Shown here piece by piece: positions 16,751 through 24,913 of a DNA stretch of 64,000 bases. Made by a program: the position numbers and the translations under genes. Source of the DNA: Stenotrophomonas sp. ESTM1D_MKCIP4_1 (GTDB taxonomy: Bacteria > Pseudomonadota > Gammaproteobacteria > Xanthomonadales > Xanthomonadaceae); the NCBI RefSeq assembly GCF_003086895.1, contig NZ_CP026004.1:3198731-3262730 (forward strand). Direction: 5' to 3'. Numbering within the stretch: position 1 is the first letter of the stretch; every line of letters begins with the position of its first letter. Below the pieces are notes generated by a model. The model was not told the origin of the DNA. It saw nothing but the letters and a program-made list of their open reading frames with translations, and did no database searches.

Positions 16751-16801
16751 TGGACACGTTCCCGCGAGCGCGGTGCATGCACGCGCTGCCCTCTGCTTTT
16801 G

Positions 16802-16824
16802 GTAGCTGCCAACCTTGGTTGGCA
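16802..16824 (+). repeat. SMAG-like monomer (GTAGCTGCCAACC type)
   Basis: GTAG head, then stem TGCCAACC/GGTTGGCA with a TT loop, located in the spacer between hairpin copies A and B. Confidence 0.65.
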
Positions 16825-16902
16825 CAGCCTTTGATCCTGCTTCTTCTTTTGATTTTGAATTCCCGCTCTCGTTCCGCGCGCGCAGGAAACTGTCAGGCGG
16901 GG

Positions 16903-17064
16903 GAAGGGCGGCCCAGGCAGGACCGTTGGCGCCATGGATGGCGCCAACGAGCCCCCATGGGTGAGGGCGCTTTGCTTGCGAAGCACTGCTTCGCAAGCGC
17001 CCGAACGCACAGCCGCCAGCGGCTGGGCCGGACCCCGGAGGGGGGTTTACGGCGTGTCCTGCCT
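16903..17064 (+). repeat. Long-hairpin element, degenerate copy B with inserted palindrome
   Basis: The inner arm AGGCAGGAC (16915-16923) pairs with GTCCTGCCT (17056-17064); outer arms are degenerate. The loop begins and ends like copy D (CGTTGGCGCCATGGATGG ... GGGTTTACGGCGT). It is about 80 nt longer because a segment containing another hairpin (16965-17002, GGGCGC...GCGCCC) lies between CATGGGTG and GGGTTTACG. The flank GGAAACTGTCAGG matches copy D. The rest of the 16.56-17.12 kb gap is pyrimidine-rich with no gene seen. Confidence 0.6.
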
Positions 17065-17121
17065 GTCGCCTTGCTCCGGCTCCAAGCAAGGAAAAACAAG
17101 GCGCCGCGAAACCATCAACCG

Positions 17122-17895
17122 TTACTCCTCCAGATACCCCGCCCCGCCCAGCTGCCGGGCCTGGCGCTGGATCCACGCCGCCCGCCGCTGCACGTACGGC
17201 CCCGGCTTGGCCGCGTTGTAGCGCCGCGGCGCCGGCAGCACCGCCGCCAACCGGGCACTTTCGCCCGGCGCCAGGCGCGCCGCATCCTTGCCCCAGAACG
17301 TCCGCGCAGCCGCTTGCGCGCCATACACGCCATCACCGAACTCGGCGATGTTGGCGTACATCTCCAGGATGCGTTCCTTCGGCCAGAACGCCTCGATCAA
17401 CACCGTGTACCAGACCTCCAGCCCCTTGCGGATCCAGCTGCGGCCCTGCCACAGGAACAGATTCTTGGCCACCTGCTGGCTGATCGTGCTGGCCCCGCGC
17501 AGGCGCCCACCCCGGGCGTTGTGGTCACGCGCCTTCTCGATGGCCTGCAGATCGAAACCGTTATGCTCGGGGAAGCGCTGGTCCTCGGCCGCCACCAGCG
17601 AGATCGGCAGGCTCGGCGCCATCTGGTCCAGGTCGCGCCACTGGTAATGCAGCCGGTAGGACCAGTCGCCCTCGCCCAGTGCCTCGCCATAGCGCCACAG
17701 CATCACCGTGGACAGCGGCGGGTCGACGAAGCGCAGCACCAGCACCTGCAGGCAGCTGAAGCCCACGAACAGCACCGGCAGCCACAGCAGCCGCTTCCAG
17801 CGCCAGCGCCGCCGGACCGGCGCGGTCGGCGCGGTCGGCGCGGTCGCCGCGGCCTGCTGGGCCTCCACCTTGTCCTGCTCTCCCCCTGCCCCCAT
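17122..17895 (-). CDS. mtgA: Monofunctional biosynthetic peptidoglycan glycosyltransferase
   Basis: 257 residues. A charged Ala/Thr/Pro-rich cytoplasmic start precedes one transmembrane anchor ([19 protein letters not shown], about 36-54) and a periplasmic GT51 domain. GT51 motifs are visible: the catalytic Glu104 in [43 protein letters not shown] and [17 protein letters not shown]. It polymerises lipid II into glycan strands. The start at 17895 gives a normal anchor; the longer open frame upstream is antisense to hslO. It is divergent from hslO, with a candidate -10 GATAAT at 17937-17932. Confidence 0.92.
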   Translation of the reverse strand: MGAGGEQDKVEAQQAAATAPTAPTAPVRRRWRWKRLLWLPVLFVGFSCLQVLVLRFVDPPLSTVMLWRYGEALGEGDWSYRLHYQWRDLDQMAPSLPISLVAAEDQRFPEHNGFDLQAIEKARDHNARGGRLRGASTISQQVAKNLFLWQGRSWIRKGLEVWYTVLIEAFWPKERILEMYANIAEFGDGVYGAQAAARTFWGKDAARLAPGESARLAAVLPAPRRYNAAKPGPYVQRRAAWIQRQARQLGGAGYLEE

Positions 17896-17972
17896 TACTG
17901 GTGCATCCTTCTCATGCCTGGTTGTCGGCGCATTATCCGGCAACCGCCCCTGTTTACGCGCGATGTGAGCCG

Positions 17973-18866
17973 ATGACCGCCCAACCCGATTCCCTGATCC
18001 GCTTCCTGCTGCCCGACGCCGGCGTCCGTGGTGTGCACGTGCAACTGCAGGCCACCTGGCAGGAAATCCTGTCCCACGCCGTGTATCCGGACAACGCCGC
18101 TGCACTGCTCGGCGAGGCCTGCGTGGCCTCGGCCCTGTTCACCGGCCACACCAAGGTGGATGGCCGCCTGTCCATCCAGCTGCGCAGCAGCACCGGCCTG
18201 CGCACCCTGTTCGCCGAATGCACCGCCGCCGGCACCCTGCGCGGCATCGCCCAGCTGGCCGACGGCGCTGACGCCCCGCGTGACCTTTCCGACCTGGGCA
18301 GCGACGCCCTGCTGGCGATCACCATCGAGAACCCCGGTCTGGACCCGCGCGAACCGCAGCGCTACCAGAGCCTGGTGGGCCTGACTGCGCCGGCGCTGGA
18401 TGAGGCCTTCGAGGACTACTTCCGCCAGTCCGAACAGCTGCCGACCCGCCTGCTGCTGGCCGCCGACCGGCAAGGTGCCGTGGGCCTGCTGCTGCAGAAG
18501 CTGCCCGGCGACGAAGGCGACGACGATGGCTGGGCCCGTGCCAGCGCCCTGTTCGACACGCTGGGCAAGGCCGAACTGCTGGCCACGCCGGCCGAGCAGA
18601 TGCTGCATCGCCTGTTCCACGAGGAGAAGCCGGAACTGATGGGCAGCAAGCCGCTGGCCTTCGGTTGCTCCTGCTCGCGTGAGCGCGTTGCCTCGATGCT
18701 GGTCTCGCTGGGCGAGGAAGAAGCCCGCGCCGCCGCTGAAGATACCGGCTCGGTGGACGTCCGCTGCGAATTCTGCGGACGGGAGTATCACTTTCCGTTG
18801 ACGGAGTTCGGCATACTGTTCCACGGTGCCGAGGGGGCTGTACCGGCACCTGAACGACTTCAATGA
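17973..18866 (+). CDS. hslO: Hsp33 redox-regulated chaperone
   Basis: 297 residues. The C-terminal zinc/redox switch has the expected spacing, CSC (Cys232, Cys234) and CEFC (Cys265, Cys268). The N-terminal chaperone domain is typical ([33 protein letters not shown]). Oxidation releases zinc and activates holdase function in the cytoplasm. The start at 17973 (MTAQPDS) is chosen over an in-frame ATG at 17901, which lies in the divergent intergenic region with mtgA. Confidence 0.95.
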   Translation: MTAQPDSLIRFLLPDAGVRGVHVQLQATWQEILSHAVYPDNAAALLGEACVASALFTGHTKVDGRLSIQLRSSTGLRTLFAECTAAGTLRGIAQLADGADAPRDLSDLGSDALLAITIENPGLDPREPQRYQSLVGLTAPALDEAFEDYFRQSEQLPTRLLLAADRQGAVGLLLQKLPGDEGDDDGWARASALFDTLGKAELLATPAEQMLHRLFHEEKPELMGSKPLAFGCSCSRERVASMLVSLGEEEARAAAEDTGSVDVRCEFCGREYHFPLTEFGILFHGAEGAVPAPERLQ

Positions 18867-18901
18867 ATGAGCAGGTCTTGTGTTCTGGGGAGGATCAAGG
18901 C

Positions 18902-18930
18902 TTGTTAAGATTTCATAAACACCCTAGGAT
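18902..18930 (+). promoter_or_regulatory. Promoter upstream of the secreted hypothetical protein
   Basis: TTGTTA (18902-18907), a 17-nt spacer and TAGGAT (18925-18930), each matching consensus at 4 of 6 positions. A hairpin GTTCCCGC/GCGGGAAC (18934-18953) begins close to the predicted transcript start. It could be a 5' stabilising stem or the terminator of hslO. Confidence 0.5.
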
Positions 18931-18985
18931 CGAGTTCCCGCCCCAGCGGGAACTTCCGTTGTCCATCCCTGTCTGAACTGGTCCG

Positions 18986-19843
18986 ATGCGTACCTTCCTG
19001 CGTCTACCGCTGGCCCTGCTGATCGCCCTTGGCGCGATCACGGGCGCGCATGCGCAGAGCAAGGACACCCGCACCGTGCTGCCGGTCTGGAACAAGGGCA
19101 GCGGCAAGGTCGAGGCGTTGCTGTACCTGGAGCCGACCGGTGAACAGGCTGCCGGTGCCCGTTGGCACTTCGGCCGCAATTCACTGGACGCCGCCTTCGG
19201 CCTGTCCTCGGGCGATTCGCTGGGCCTGCTCTGCAACAGCAGCAGCGGTACCAGCATCAGCGGTCTGGCCAGCCAGTGCATGCTGGCCAGCCTGGGCGAT
19301 GACGATGATGCCATCGGACCGAACTCCCGCCGCCTGACCGGCACCGCTGCGCTCAACCGCGGTGTCAACCGCCTGGGCATCACCGCCGGTACCAGCCGCG
19401 AGACCCTGCCGGCCTGGCTGGCCTCGCCGAACAAGACCCCTTCCCTGCGCGCCGAGCAGAACGACCTGACCGTGTTCGCCCAGCGCAACATCGGCCGCGA
19501 GGGCTTCGTCTCCATCGCCGGTACCTATGCCAAGGCGCGTCTGGTGCCGATTTCCGATGCATCGCCCGCCCTGGTCGACCGCTGGGACAGCAAGAGCCTG
19601 AGCCTGGGTGCCGGCTACGGCAACTTCAGCGGCAGCATCATCGGCCGTGTGGTCGACGTTCCGGGCAAGCCCGGCAAGTGGGAAGGCCTGGGCATCGGCC
19701 TCACCTGGCGCACACCGTGGTCTGGCCAGCTGACCGTCGGCGCCGAGAACGTGATCAGCCGCGGCAAGAATCCGTTCTCCCCGCGCAACGAAAGCAACGA
19801 CGACGGCACCGTGCCGTACGTGCGTTACGAGCAGGATCTGTAA
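18986..19843 (+). CDS. Uncharacterised secreted protein, probable outer-membrane or periplasmic beta protein
   Basis: 285 residues with a clear signal peptide (LPLALLIALGAITGAHAQ, cleavage near residue 23). The mature part has alternating polar and hydrophobic strands rich in Gly, Ser and aromatic residues (GRNSLDAAFGLSSGDSLG, SLSLGAGYGNFSGSIIG, GLGIGLTWRTPWSGQLTVG). It ends in YVRYEQDL, not a classic terminal Phe. The pattern resembles a small beta-barrel, but no family is recognised with confidence. It has its own promoter and a strong terminator. Confidence 0.75.
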   Translation: MRTFLRLPLALLIALGAITGAHAQSKDTRTVLPVWNKGSGKVEALLYLEPTGEQAAGARWHFGRNSLDAAFGLSSGDSLGLLCNSSSGTSISGLASQCMLASLGDDDDAIGPNSRRLTGTAALNRGVNRLGITAGTSRETLPAWLASPNKTPSLRAEQNDLTVFAQRNIGREGFVSIAGTYAKARLVPISDASPALVDRWDSKSLSLGAGYGNFSGSIIGRVVDVPGKPGKWEGLGIGLTWRTPWSGQLTVGAENVISRGKNPFSPRNESNDDGTVPYVRYEQDL

Positions 19844-19880
19844 CCGGCTTCCCCGTCTTCGTACGTGAGCTCCACATCAT

Positions 19881-19910
19881 CAGGGCGCCCCAGGGGCGCC
19901 CTGTTTGTTT
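19881..19910 (+). terminator. Rho-independent terminator
   Basis: Stem CAGGGCGCCCC/AGGGGCGCCCTG followed by TTTGTTT, 38 nt after the stop of the preceding gene. Confidence 0.85.
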
Positions 19911-20224
19911 CTACGGGTAACGATGGAGCCTGGGCACCGCCGGCTTGTTACGTTCAGACACAAAGTGACACGTATCAACAGAAACTTTTTTTCTGACAAA
20001 ACGATACTCAAGTCACGATTGTGTCTCAGTCATGTACTACAAGTCATTGAATCGAAAAGATTCCGTACAGCTGAATTGAGCTCAGGGGACTGCAGTTAAC
20101 GCTGCTTTAATTTTCCGGGGGGCGCCGTTACTATCGGTTCAGCCTTGCGTTTTTTTGGATCCACTTTTTGCGATCCACACGCAGGCAACAACCCAGCCAA
20201 GATTTCCTTGGAGAGAGAGAGCCA
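19911..20224. other. AT-rich intergenic region upstream of a TonB-dependent receptor
   Basis: About 310 bp of unusually low GC for this genome. It includes runs such as AACTTTTTTTCTGAC and TTTTTTTGGATCC, and no open frame of note. A possible -10 TACTAT lies near 20130. The base composition fits a promoter/regulatory region for the receptor gene; no operator palindrome was identified. Confidence 0.5.
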
Positions 20225-23110
20225 ATGAATTTCAAGTCCAACAAGCTGCGTGATGCGGTCGTCATCGCGCTGGTCGCCGGCGCGACGACATCCATCGCCG
20301 CCGAGGCCCAGGAAGCAACCAACCTGGACCGCATCTCGGTCACCGGTTCGCGCATCCGCCAGGTTGACACCGAAACCGCACAGCCGGTGCTGAGCGTCAG
20401 CCGCGCGGCCATCGAAAAGAGCGGCTTCAAGACGGTCGCCGATGTGCTGCAGAACATCTCTGCCGCCGGTTCTCCGGCCATCAGCCGTTCCGAGCCGCTG
20501 TCCTCGGGCGAAATGGTCGGTGGCTACTACATCGACCTGCGCAACCTGGGCGCGCAGCGCACGCTCATCCTCGTCGATGGCAAGCGTCTGGGTGCCAGCG
20601 TCAGCGGCTACCAGGACGTTTCGCAGATTCCGTCGGCCATCGTCGAACGCATCGACGTGCTGAAGGATGGTGCGTCTTCGATCTACGGTTCGGATGCGAT
20701 GGCGGGCGTGATCAACATCATCACCCGCAAGAACTTCGAGGGCATGGAAGCCAACGTCTACACCGGTCAGTACAGCGAAGGTGACGGCCAGAAGCAGAGC
20801 ATGGACTTCGTCACCGGCTTCACCGGTGATCGCGGCTCGGTGACCATCGGCGCCGAGTACTCGAAGGAAAAGGCTGTCTGGGCCAAGGATCGCTGGTTCT
20901 CGCAGTCCTCGCGCACCAACCGTCACCCGACCGCCGGCTGGACCTCGGTCAGCCAGTGGGGCGCGGTCTACGATCCCACTGATGCTGATTCCCCGCTGCT
21001 GACCCTGAACCGTGGTGGCAACCCGTATGACGCGGGCGATTTCCACGAGACCGATCTGACCCCGATCACCGGCGACGTCAGCAATTCCAACGAGCAGATG
21101 CAGCTGCTGACCCCGACCGAACGTCGCAGCGTGTTCGCGAACGTTCAGTACGACCTGACCGACAACGTGCGCTTCAGCGGCGACCTGATGTACACCCGCC
21201 GCGAATCCGAAGCCCAGGTCGCGGGCTATCCGCTGCAGTCCGAGGCGTACACGAACCTCGGCTCCATCTGGTCGGCTGACAGCTACTACAACCCCTTCGG
21301 TCAGGACATGGCGTACGTGCGCCGCGGCTGGGAAGTGCCGCGCGTGTCCAACAACAAGCTGACCACGTTCCGCTTCAGCGGCGCGCTGCAGGGCTCGTTC
21401 CAGTTCAATGACAAGTTCTTCGACTGGGAAGCGGGTTACCTGTACCAGAACTCGGAGAACAACCAGAGCCAGACCGGCAACTACAATGTGCTGGCTGCCA
21501 ATGCGGCGACCGGTGCATCGTTCTTCAACCCGGATACCGGTCGCGTCGAGTGCGGCACGGCTGCGGGCCTGGCCGCTGGCACCAACCCGGCCTACGGCGC
21601 CGGCGCAGGCGGCTGCATTCCGTGGAATCCGGCCATTCCGTTCGGCCGCGTCGGTGACGGCGGCCTGACCGGCAATCCGGATCTGCAGCAGTTCCTGTTC
21701 CCGACCACGCACAACGTCGGCGAAACCACGATGACCTCCTACTACGCGAACATCGCGGGTAGCATCGTCACCCTGCCGGCAGGCGACCTGGGCTTCGCAC
21801 TCGGCTACGAGTACCGCGAAGAAAAGGGCAGCTTCAACCCGGACGCCCTGTCGCAGTCGGGCTACTCGACGGATCTCGCGTCGGGCCCCACCGGCGGCAA
21901 GTACGACGTCAATGAAGTGTACCTGGAGCTGAATCTGCCGATCCTGGCCGACCTGCCCGGCGCACGCGAGCTGAGCCTGAGCGCGGCCACCCGCTTCTCG
22001 GACTTCAGCACCTTCGGCAACACGACCAACAGCAAGTTCGGCCTGAAGTGGCGCCCGATCGACCAGCTGCTGGTTCGCGCAACCTATGCTGAAGGCTTCC
22101 GCGCGCCGACCATCGCCGACCTGTACGGCGGCAGCTCGCAGTCGTTCGAGTACTTCACCGATCCCTGCGATACGTCGTTCGGCCTGGCCGCAACCGACGC
22201 TGCCACCGCCCAGCGTTGTGCTGCCGCCCTGGGCGCGCTGGCACCGACGTTCCGTCAGCTCAAGCAGGGCTACGTCCCCGCCGAAGGCCCGGATGAGCAG
22301 AGCCCGGTGCCGTTCATTTCCGGCTCGAACCCGAACCTGACCCCGGAAACGTCGAAGTCGAAGACGGTCGGCCTGGTCTGGAGCCCGAGCTTCGCCGAAG
22401 GCCTCAACCTGAGCCTGGACTGGTTCAACATCAAGATCGAAAACACGATCGTTGCCGATACGCCGACGGATCAGCTCAACGACTGCTATGTGCTTGGCAT
22501 CGCTGAGCGTTGCTCGACCTTCACCCGTGATGCGACCCGCGGCTTCGTCAACACGCTGAGCTACGGCAGCCGTAACGCTGGTTTCATCGAAACCGAAGGC
22601 TTCGATTTCGACGCCAGCTACCGTTACGCCACCGACGCGTGGGGCACCTTCAACTTCAACCTGCAGAACACGTACGTCACCAAGAATGTTCTGAAGACCG
22701 CCAACGACGACTCGCCGGTACAGATCTACAACGGCTTCGGCAGCAACTTCCGCCTGAAGTCCAATCTGTCCATTGGCTGGGAGTTCGGCGACTTCGGCAT
22801 CACCTGGGGCACCCGTTACTTCTCCAGCGTGAAGGAGCGTTGCTACTACGACACCGAGTGCTCGCTGCCCGATTACGGCTCGCCGGATCCGGCCCGCAAC
22901 CAGGCGCAGAACAAGCGTGGCGCGACCACCTTCCACGACGTCCAGTTCTCCTGGAACGCCCCGTGGAATGCGACCATCGGTGTCGGTGCACGCAACGTGT
23001 TCGATCACTACGGCCCGCAGATGTACTCCAACCCGAATTCGCAGTACGCCTACTACGGCGGCTACGACATCGGTCGCCTGATCTACATGCAGTACAAGCA
23101 GAAGTTCTGA
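20225..23110 (+). CDS. TonB-dependent outer-membrane receptor
   Basis: 961 residues. The start MNFKSNKLRDAVV follows GGAGAGAGAG; the in-frame ATG at 20168 is upstream of this ribosome site. A signal peptide ends near EAQ (residue 29), followed by the TonB box region ISVTGSRI and a plug domain (VADVLQNISAAGSPA, YYIDLRNLGAQRTLILVDGKR, IVERIDVLKDGASSIYGSDAMAGVINIITRKNF). The 22-strand barrel has VRATYAEGFRAPTIADLY and ends in KQKF, with the C-terminal Phe needed for outer-membrane assembly. No N-terminal signalling extension is present. The substrate is unknown; relatives import peptides or oligosaccharides. A strong terminator follows. Confidence 0.93.
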   Translation: MNFKSNKLRDAVVIALVAGATTSIAAEAQEATNLDRISVTGSRIRQVDTETAQPVLSVSRAAIEKSGFKTVADVLQNISAAGSPAISRSEPLSSGEMVGGYYIDLRNLGAQRTLILVDGKRLGASVSGYQDVSQIPSAIVERIDVLKDGASSIYGSDAMAGVINIITRKNFEGMEANVYTGQYSEGDGQKQSMDFVTGFTGDRGSVTIGAEYSKEKAVWAKDRWFSQSSRTNRHPTAGWTSVSQWGAVYDPTDADSPLLTLNRGGNPYDAGDFHETDLTPITGDVSNSNEQMQLLTPTERRSVFANVQYDLTDNVRFSGDLMYTRRESEAQVAGYPLQSEAYTNLGSIWSADSYYNPFGQDMAYVRRGWEVPRVSNNKLTTFRFSGALQGSFQFNDKFFDWEAGYLYQNSENNQSQTGNYNVLAANAATGASFFNPDTGRVECGTAAGLAAGTNPAYGAGAGGCIPWNPAIPFGRVGDGGLTGNPDLQQFLFPTTHNVGETTMTSYYANIAGSIVTLPAGDLGFALGYEYREEKGSFNPDALSQSGYSTDLASGPTGGKYDVNEVYLELNLPILADLPGARELSLSAATRFSDFSTFGNTTNSKFGLKWRPIDQLLVRATYAEGFRAPTIADLYGGSSQSFEYFTDPCDTSFGLAATDAATAQRCAAALGALAPTFRQLKQGYVPAEGPDEQSPVPFISGSNPNLTPETSKSKTVGLVWSPSFAEGLNLSLDWFNIKIENTIVADTPTDQLNDCYVLGIAERCSTFTRDATRGFVNTLSYGSRNAGFIETEGFDFDASYRYATDAWGTFNFNLQNTYVTKNVLKTANDDSPVQIYNGFGSNFRLKSNLSIGWEFGDFGITWGTRYFSSVKERCYYDTECSLPDYGSPDPARNQAQNKRGATTFHDVQFSWNAPWNATIGVGARNVFDHYGPQMYSNPNSQYAYYGGYDIGRLIYMQYKQKF

Positions 23111-23135
23111 TCGGTTGATTGATCGCTGACTTCAG

Positions 23136-23165
23136 CAACGGCCCCGCAAGGGGCCGTTGTTTTTC
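23136..23165 (+). terminator. Rho-independent terminator of the TonB-receptor gene
   Basis: Stem CAACGGCCCC/GGGGCCGTTG with a GCAA tetraloop, then TTTTT. Confidence 0.9.
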
Positions 23166-23202
23166 CTGCCTCGCCCACCTGCCACGCAGGCGCGCAGGCA
23201 AC

Positions 23203-23232
23203 AAAAAAGCCGCGACCCTGTCGCGGCTTTTT
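23203..23232 (-). terminator. Bidirectional terminator downstream of the TetR gene
   Basis: AAAAAAGCCGCGAC, loop CCT, GTCGCGGCTTTTT. A U-tract is available in both directions; the position 19 nt past the tetR-type stop fits that gene. Confidence 0.85.
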
Positions 23233-23250
23233 CGTACACCTGGAACTGCA

Positions 23251-23853
23251 TCACCCGTTCGGAATCAACGTCTCGATCAGGTGTTCCACGTAGGCCTCGA
23301 AATCCTCGCGCGCCTGCTTGGGCTGCTGCAGCTGCAGCGAAAGCTGCAGGAAGCCGACATAGGCCGCGTAGGCCAACCGTGCACGATGGCGCGCATCGGT
23401 CGAACTGAGCCCGGCCTGGCGGAACGAGGCCACCAGGTAATCCAGGCGGCGCTGCGACACACGGTCGATCACCGGCCGCACCATCGGGTGGTCGAGCGCC
23501 TTCAGCAGTTCGCTGTAGATGATGTGCGGCTGCACTTCGTGCGCCACCATCTGGAACAGCTGGCGCAGGCGCGCGCGCGGATCAGGGACGTCTTCCAGGC
23601 TGCCGAAGACCTGCTCCTGCTCGAACAGCTCCCAGCGTTCCAGCGCTGCCTGCAGCAGGGCATCGCGCGAAGGGAAGTGCCAGTAGAAGCTACCCTTGGT
23701 CACCCCCAGGCGGCGCGCCAGCGGTTCCACCGCGACGGCACCCACACCTTGTTCAGCAATCAGATCGAGGGCCGCCTGTGCCCAGTCTTCGGCACTGAGG
23801 CGGCTGTTGCGGCCGGCACGCGGTTCGCCGGCAGAAGCGTCAGGTTGATTCAT
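23251..23853 (-). CDS. TetR family transcriptional regulator
   Basis: 200 residues. The N-terminal helix-turn-helix is typical (AALDLIAEQGVGAVAVEPLA, RRLGVTKGSFYWHFPSRDAL, about residues 27-65), with a variable ligand-binding C-terminal domain (residues 70-200). It is divergent from the alpha/beta hydrolase-fadE operon. The shared 140-nt region contains two palindromes, one covering the neighbour's start codon, so it probably represses that operon and perhaps itself. Acyl-CoA or a fatty acid is a reasonable ligand guess from the neighbouring fadE. Confidence 0.92.
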   Translation of the reverse strand: MNQPDASAGEPRAGRNSRLSAEDWAQAALDLIAEQGVGAVAVEPLARRLGVTKGSFYWHFPSRDALLQAALERWELFEQEQVFGSLEDVPDPRARLRQLFQMVAHEVQPHIIYSELLKALDHPMVRPVIDRVSQRRLDYLVASFRQAGLSSTDARHRARLAYAAYVGFLQLSLQLQQPKQAREDFEAYVEHLIETLIPNG

Positions 23854-23944
23854 GGGGACGATTTAACCATACGGCGGGGTTCGTTGCAGTACGCCGTTGC
23901 GCGCGAAACCGTCGCGGGGCGGGCAATGACGCCTTCCGCAGCGC

Positions 23945-23999
23945 ACCATACTGCATGGTATTGACTTCCATCACCAGCAATCCATACTAGCGAGTATGG
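23945..23999. promoter_or_regulatory. Candidate TetR operators between divergent genes
   Basis: Two palindromes share the half-site core ACCAT or CCATACT: ACCATACTGCATGGT (23945-23959) and the perfect CCATACTAGCGAGTATGG (23982-23999). A possible -35 TTGACT (23961-23966) with TACTAG (23985-23990) places the second palindrome over the -10 region and start codon of the hydrolase gene. A third partial copy (AACCATACGG) lies near 23870, close to the regulator's own start. Confidence 0.65.
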
Positions 24000-24001
24000 T
24001 T

Positions 24002-24913
24002 ATGCCCCCGACTCCCGCTGCGTTCCATGACCTGCGTCTGGAGGCGGCCCATGGTGCCCACCTCGCCGCGACCGCCAGTGACCACGGGCGCCGTGGGCGG
24101 GTGCTGTTCGCGCATGGCTTCGGCCAGACCCGCCACGCCTGGGATGCCACCGCCCGTGCACTGTCCGCCGCTGGCCTGCAGACGCTGGCCTACGATGCGC
24201 GCGGCCACGGCGATTCGGACTGGAATGCCGCCGACCTGCCCTATCACGGCGAACAGTTCGCCGATGACCTGATCGTGCTGGCCGGTGAGCAGCCGCGCCC
24301 ACCGGTGCTGGTCGCCGCGTCGATGGGCGGCCTGTTCGGCCTGCTCGCCGAATCGCGCTGGCCGGGCCTGTTCTCGGCGATGGTGCTGGTGGATATCACC
24401 CCGCGCTGGGACACCGCAGGTGTGGAGCGCATCCTGGCCTTCATGACCGCCCATCCCGAGGGTTTCACCTCGCTCACCCACGCCGCCGATGTGATTTCGG
24501 CCTATCTGCCGCACCGCCCGCGCAAATCCGAGCAGTCGCTGCGGGCGCTGCTGCGCGAGGATGGCGAGGGCCGTTGGCGCTGGCACTGGGACCCGCGCCT
24601 GGTGGCCGAACTGGCCCGCGACAGCGAGCAGCACCAGGGTGCGCTGGCCGCCGCCGCGCGCCAGGTGAAGTGCCCGCTGCTGCTGGTCAGCGGCGGCCGC
24701 AGCGATCTGGTCACGCCGCAGACCGTGGCCGAATTCCTGGCATTGGCGCCGCACGCGCGCCACGTACAGTTGCCGCAGGCCACGCACATGGTCGCCGGTG
24801 ATGACAACGACGCCTTTACCGCTACTGTGTTGGACTATCTGGACGTGTTGCCTGCGGTGGATGCCGCAGCTTCGTCCGCCACAAACGAGCACGTCACCGG
24901 AGCACGCTCATGA
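24002..24913 (+). CDS. Alpha/beta hydrolase (cytoplasmic esterase or thioesterase-like)
   Basis: 303 residues. Motifs are the oxyanion loop LFAHGFGQTRHAW, DARGHGDSD, the nucleophile elbow VAASMGGLFG, the acid region VSGGRSDLVTP and His in QATHMVAGDDN. No signal peptide is present. The start is either ATG 24002 or the in-frame ATG 23996. Neither has a ribosome site, and the predicted promoter would place the transcript start within a few bases, so the mRNA may be leaderless. It overlaps fadE by 4 nt (ATGA). Coupling to an acyl-CoA dehydrogenase suggests an acyl ester or acyl-CoA substrate. Confidence 0.85.
   Translation: MPPTPAAFHDLRLEAAHGAHLAATASDHGRRGRVLFAHGFGQTRHAWDATARALSAAGLQTLAYDARGHGDSDWNAADLPYHGEQFADDLIVLAGEQPRPPVLVAASMGGLFGLLAESRWPGLFSAMVLVDITPRWDTAGVERILAFMTAHPEGFTSLTHAADVISAYLPHRPRKSEQSLRALLREDGEGRWRWHWDPRLVAELARDSEQHQGALAAAARQVKCPLLLVSGGRSDLVTPQTVAEFLALAPHARHVQLPQATHMVAGDDNDAFTATVLDYLDVLPAVDAAASSATNEHVTGARS

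Noticed and set aside
16561..17010. Upstream extension of the glycosyltransferase frame
   Set aside because: It runs through hairpin elements A and B; the conserved N-terminus FVIAAHNEE starts just after the ATG at 16560.
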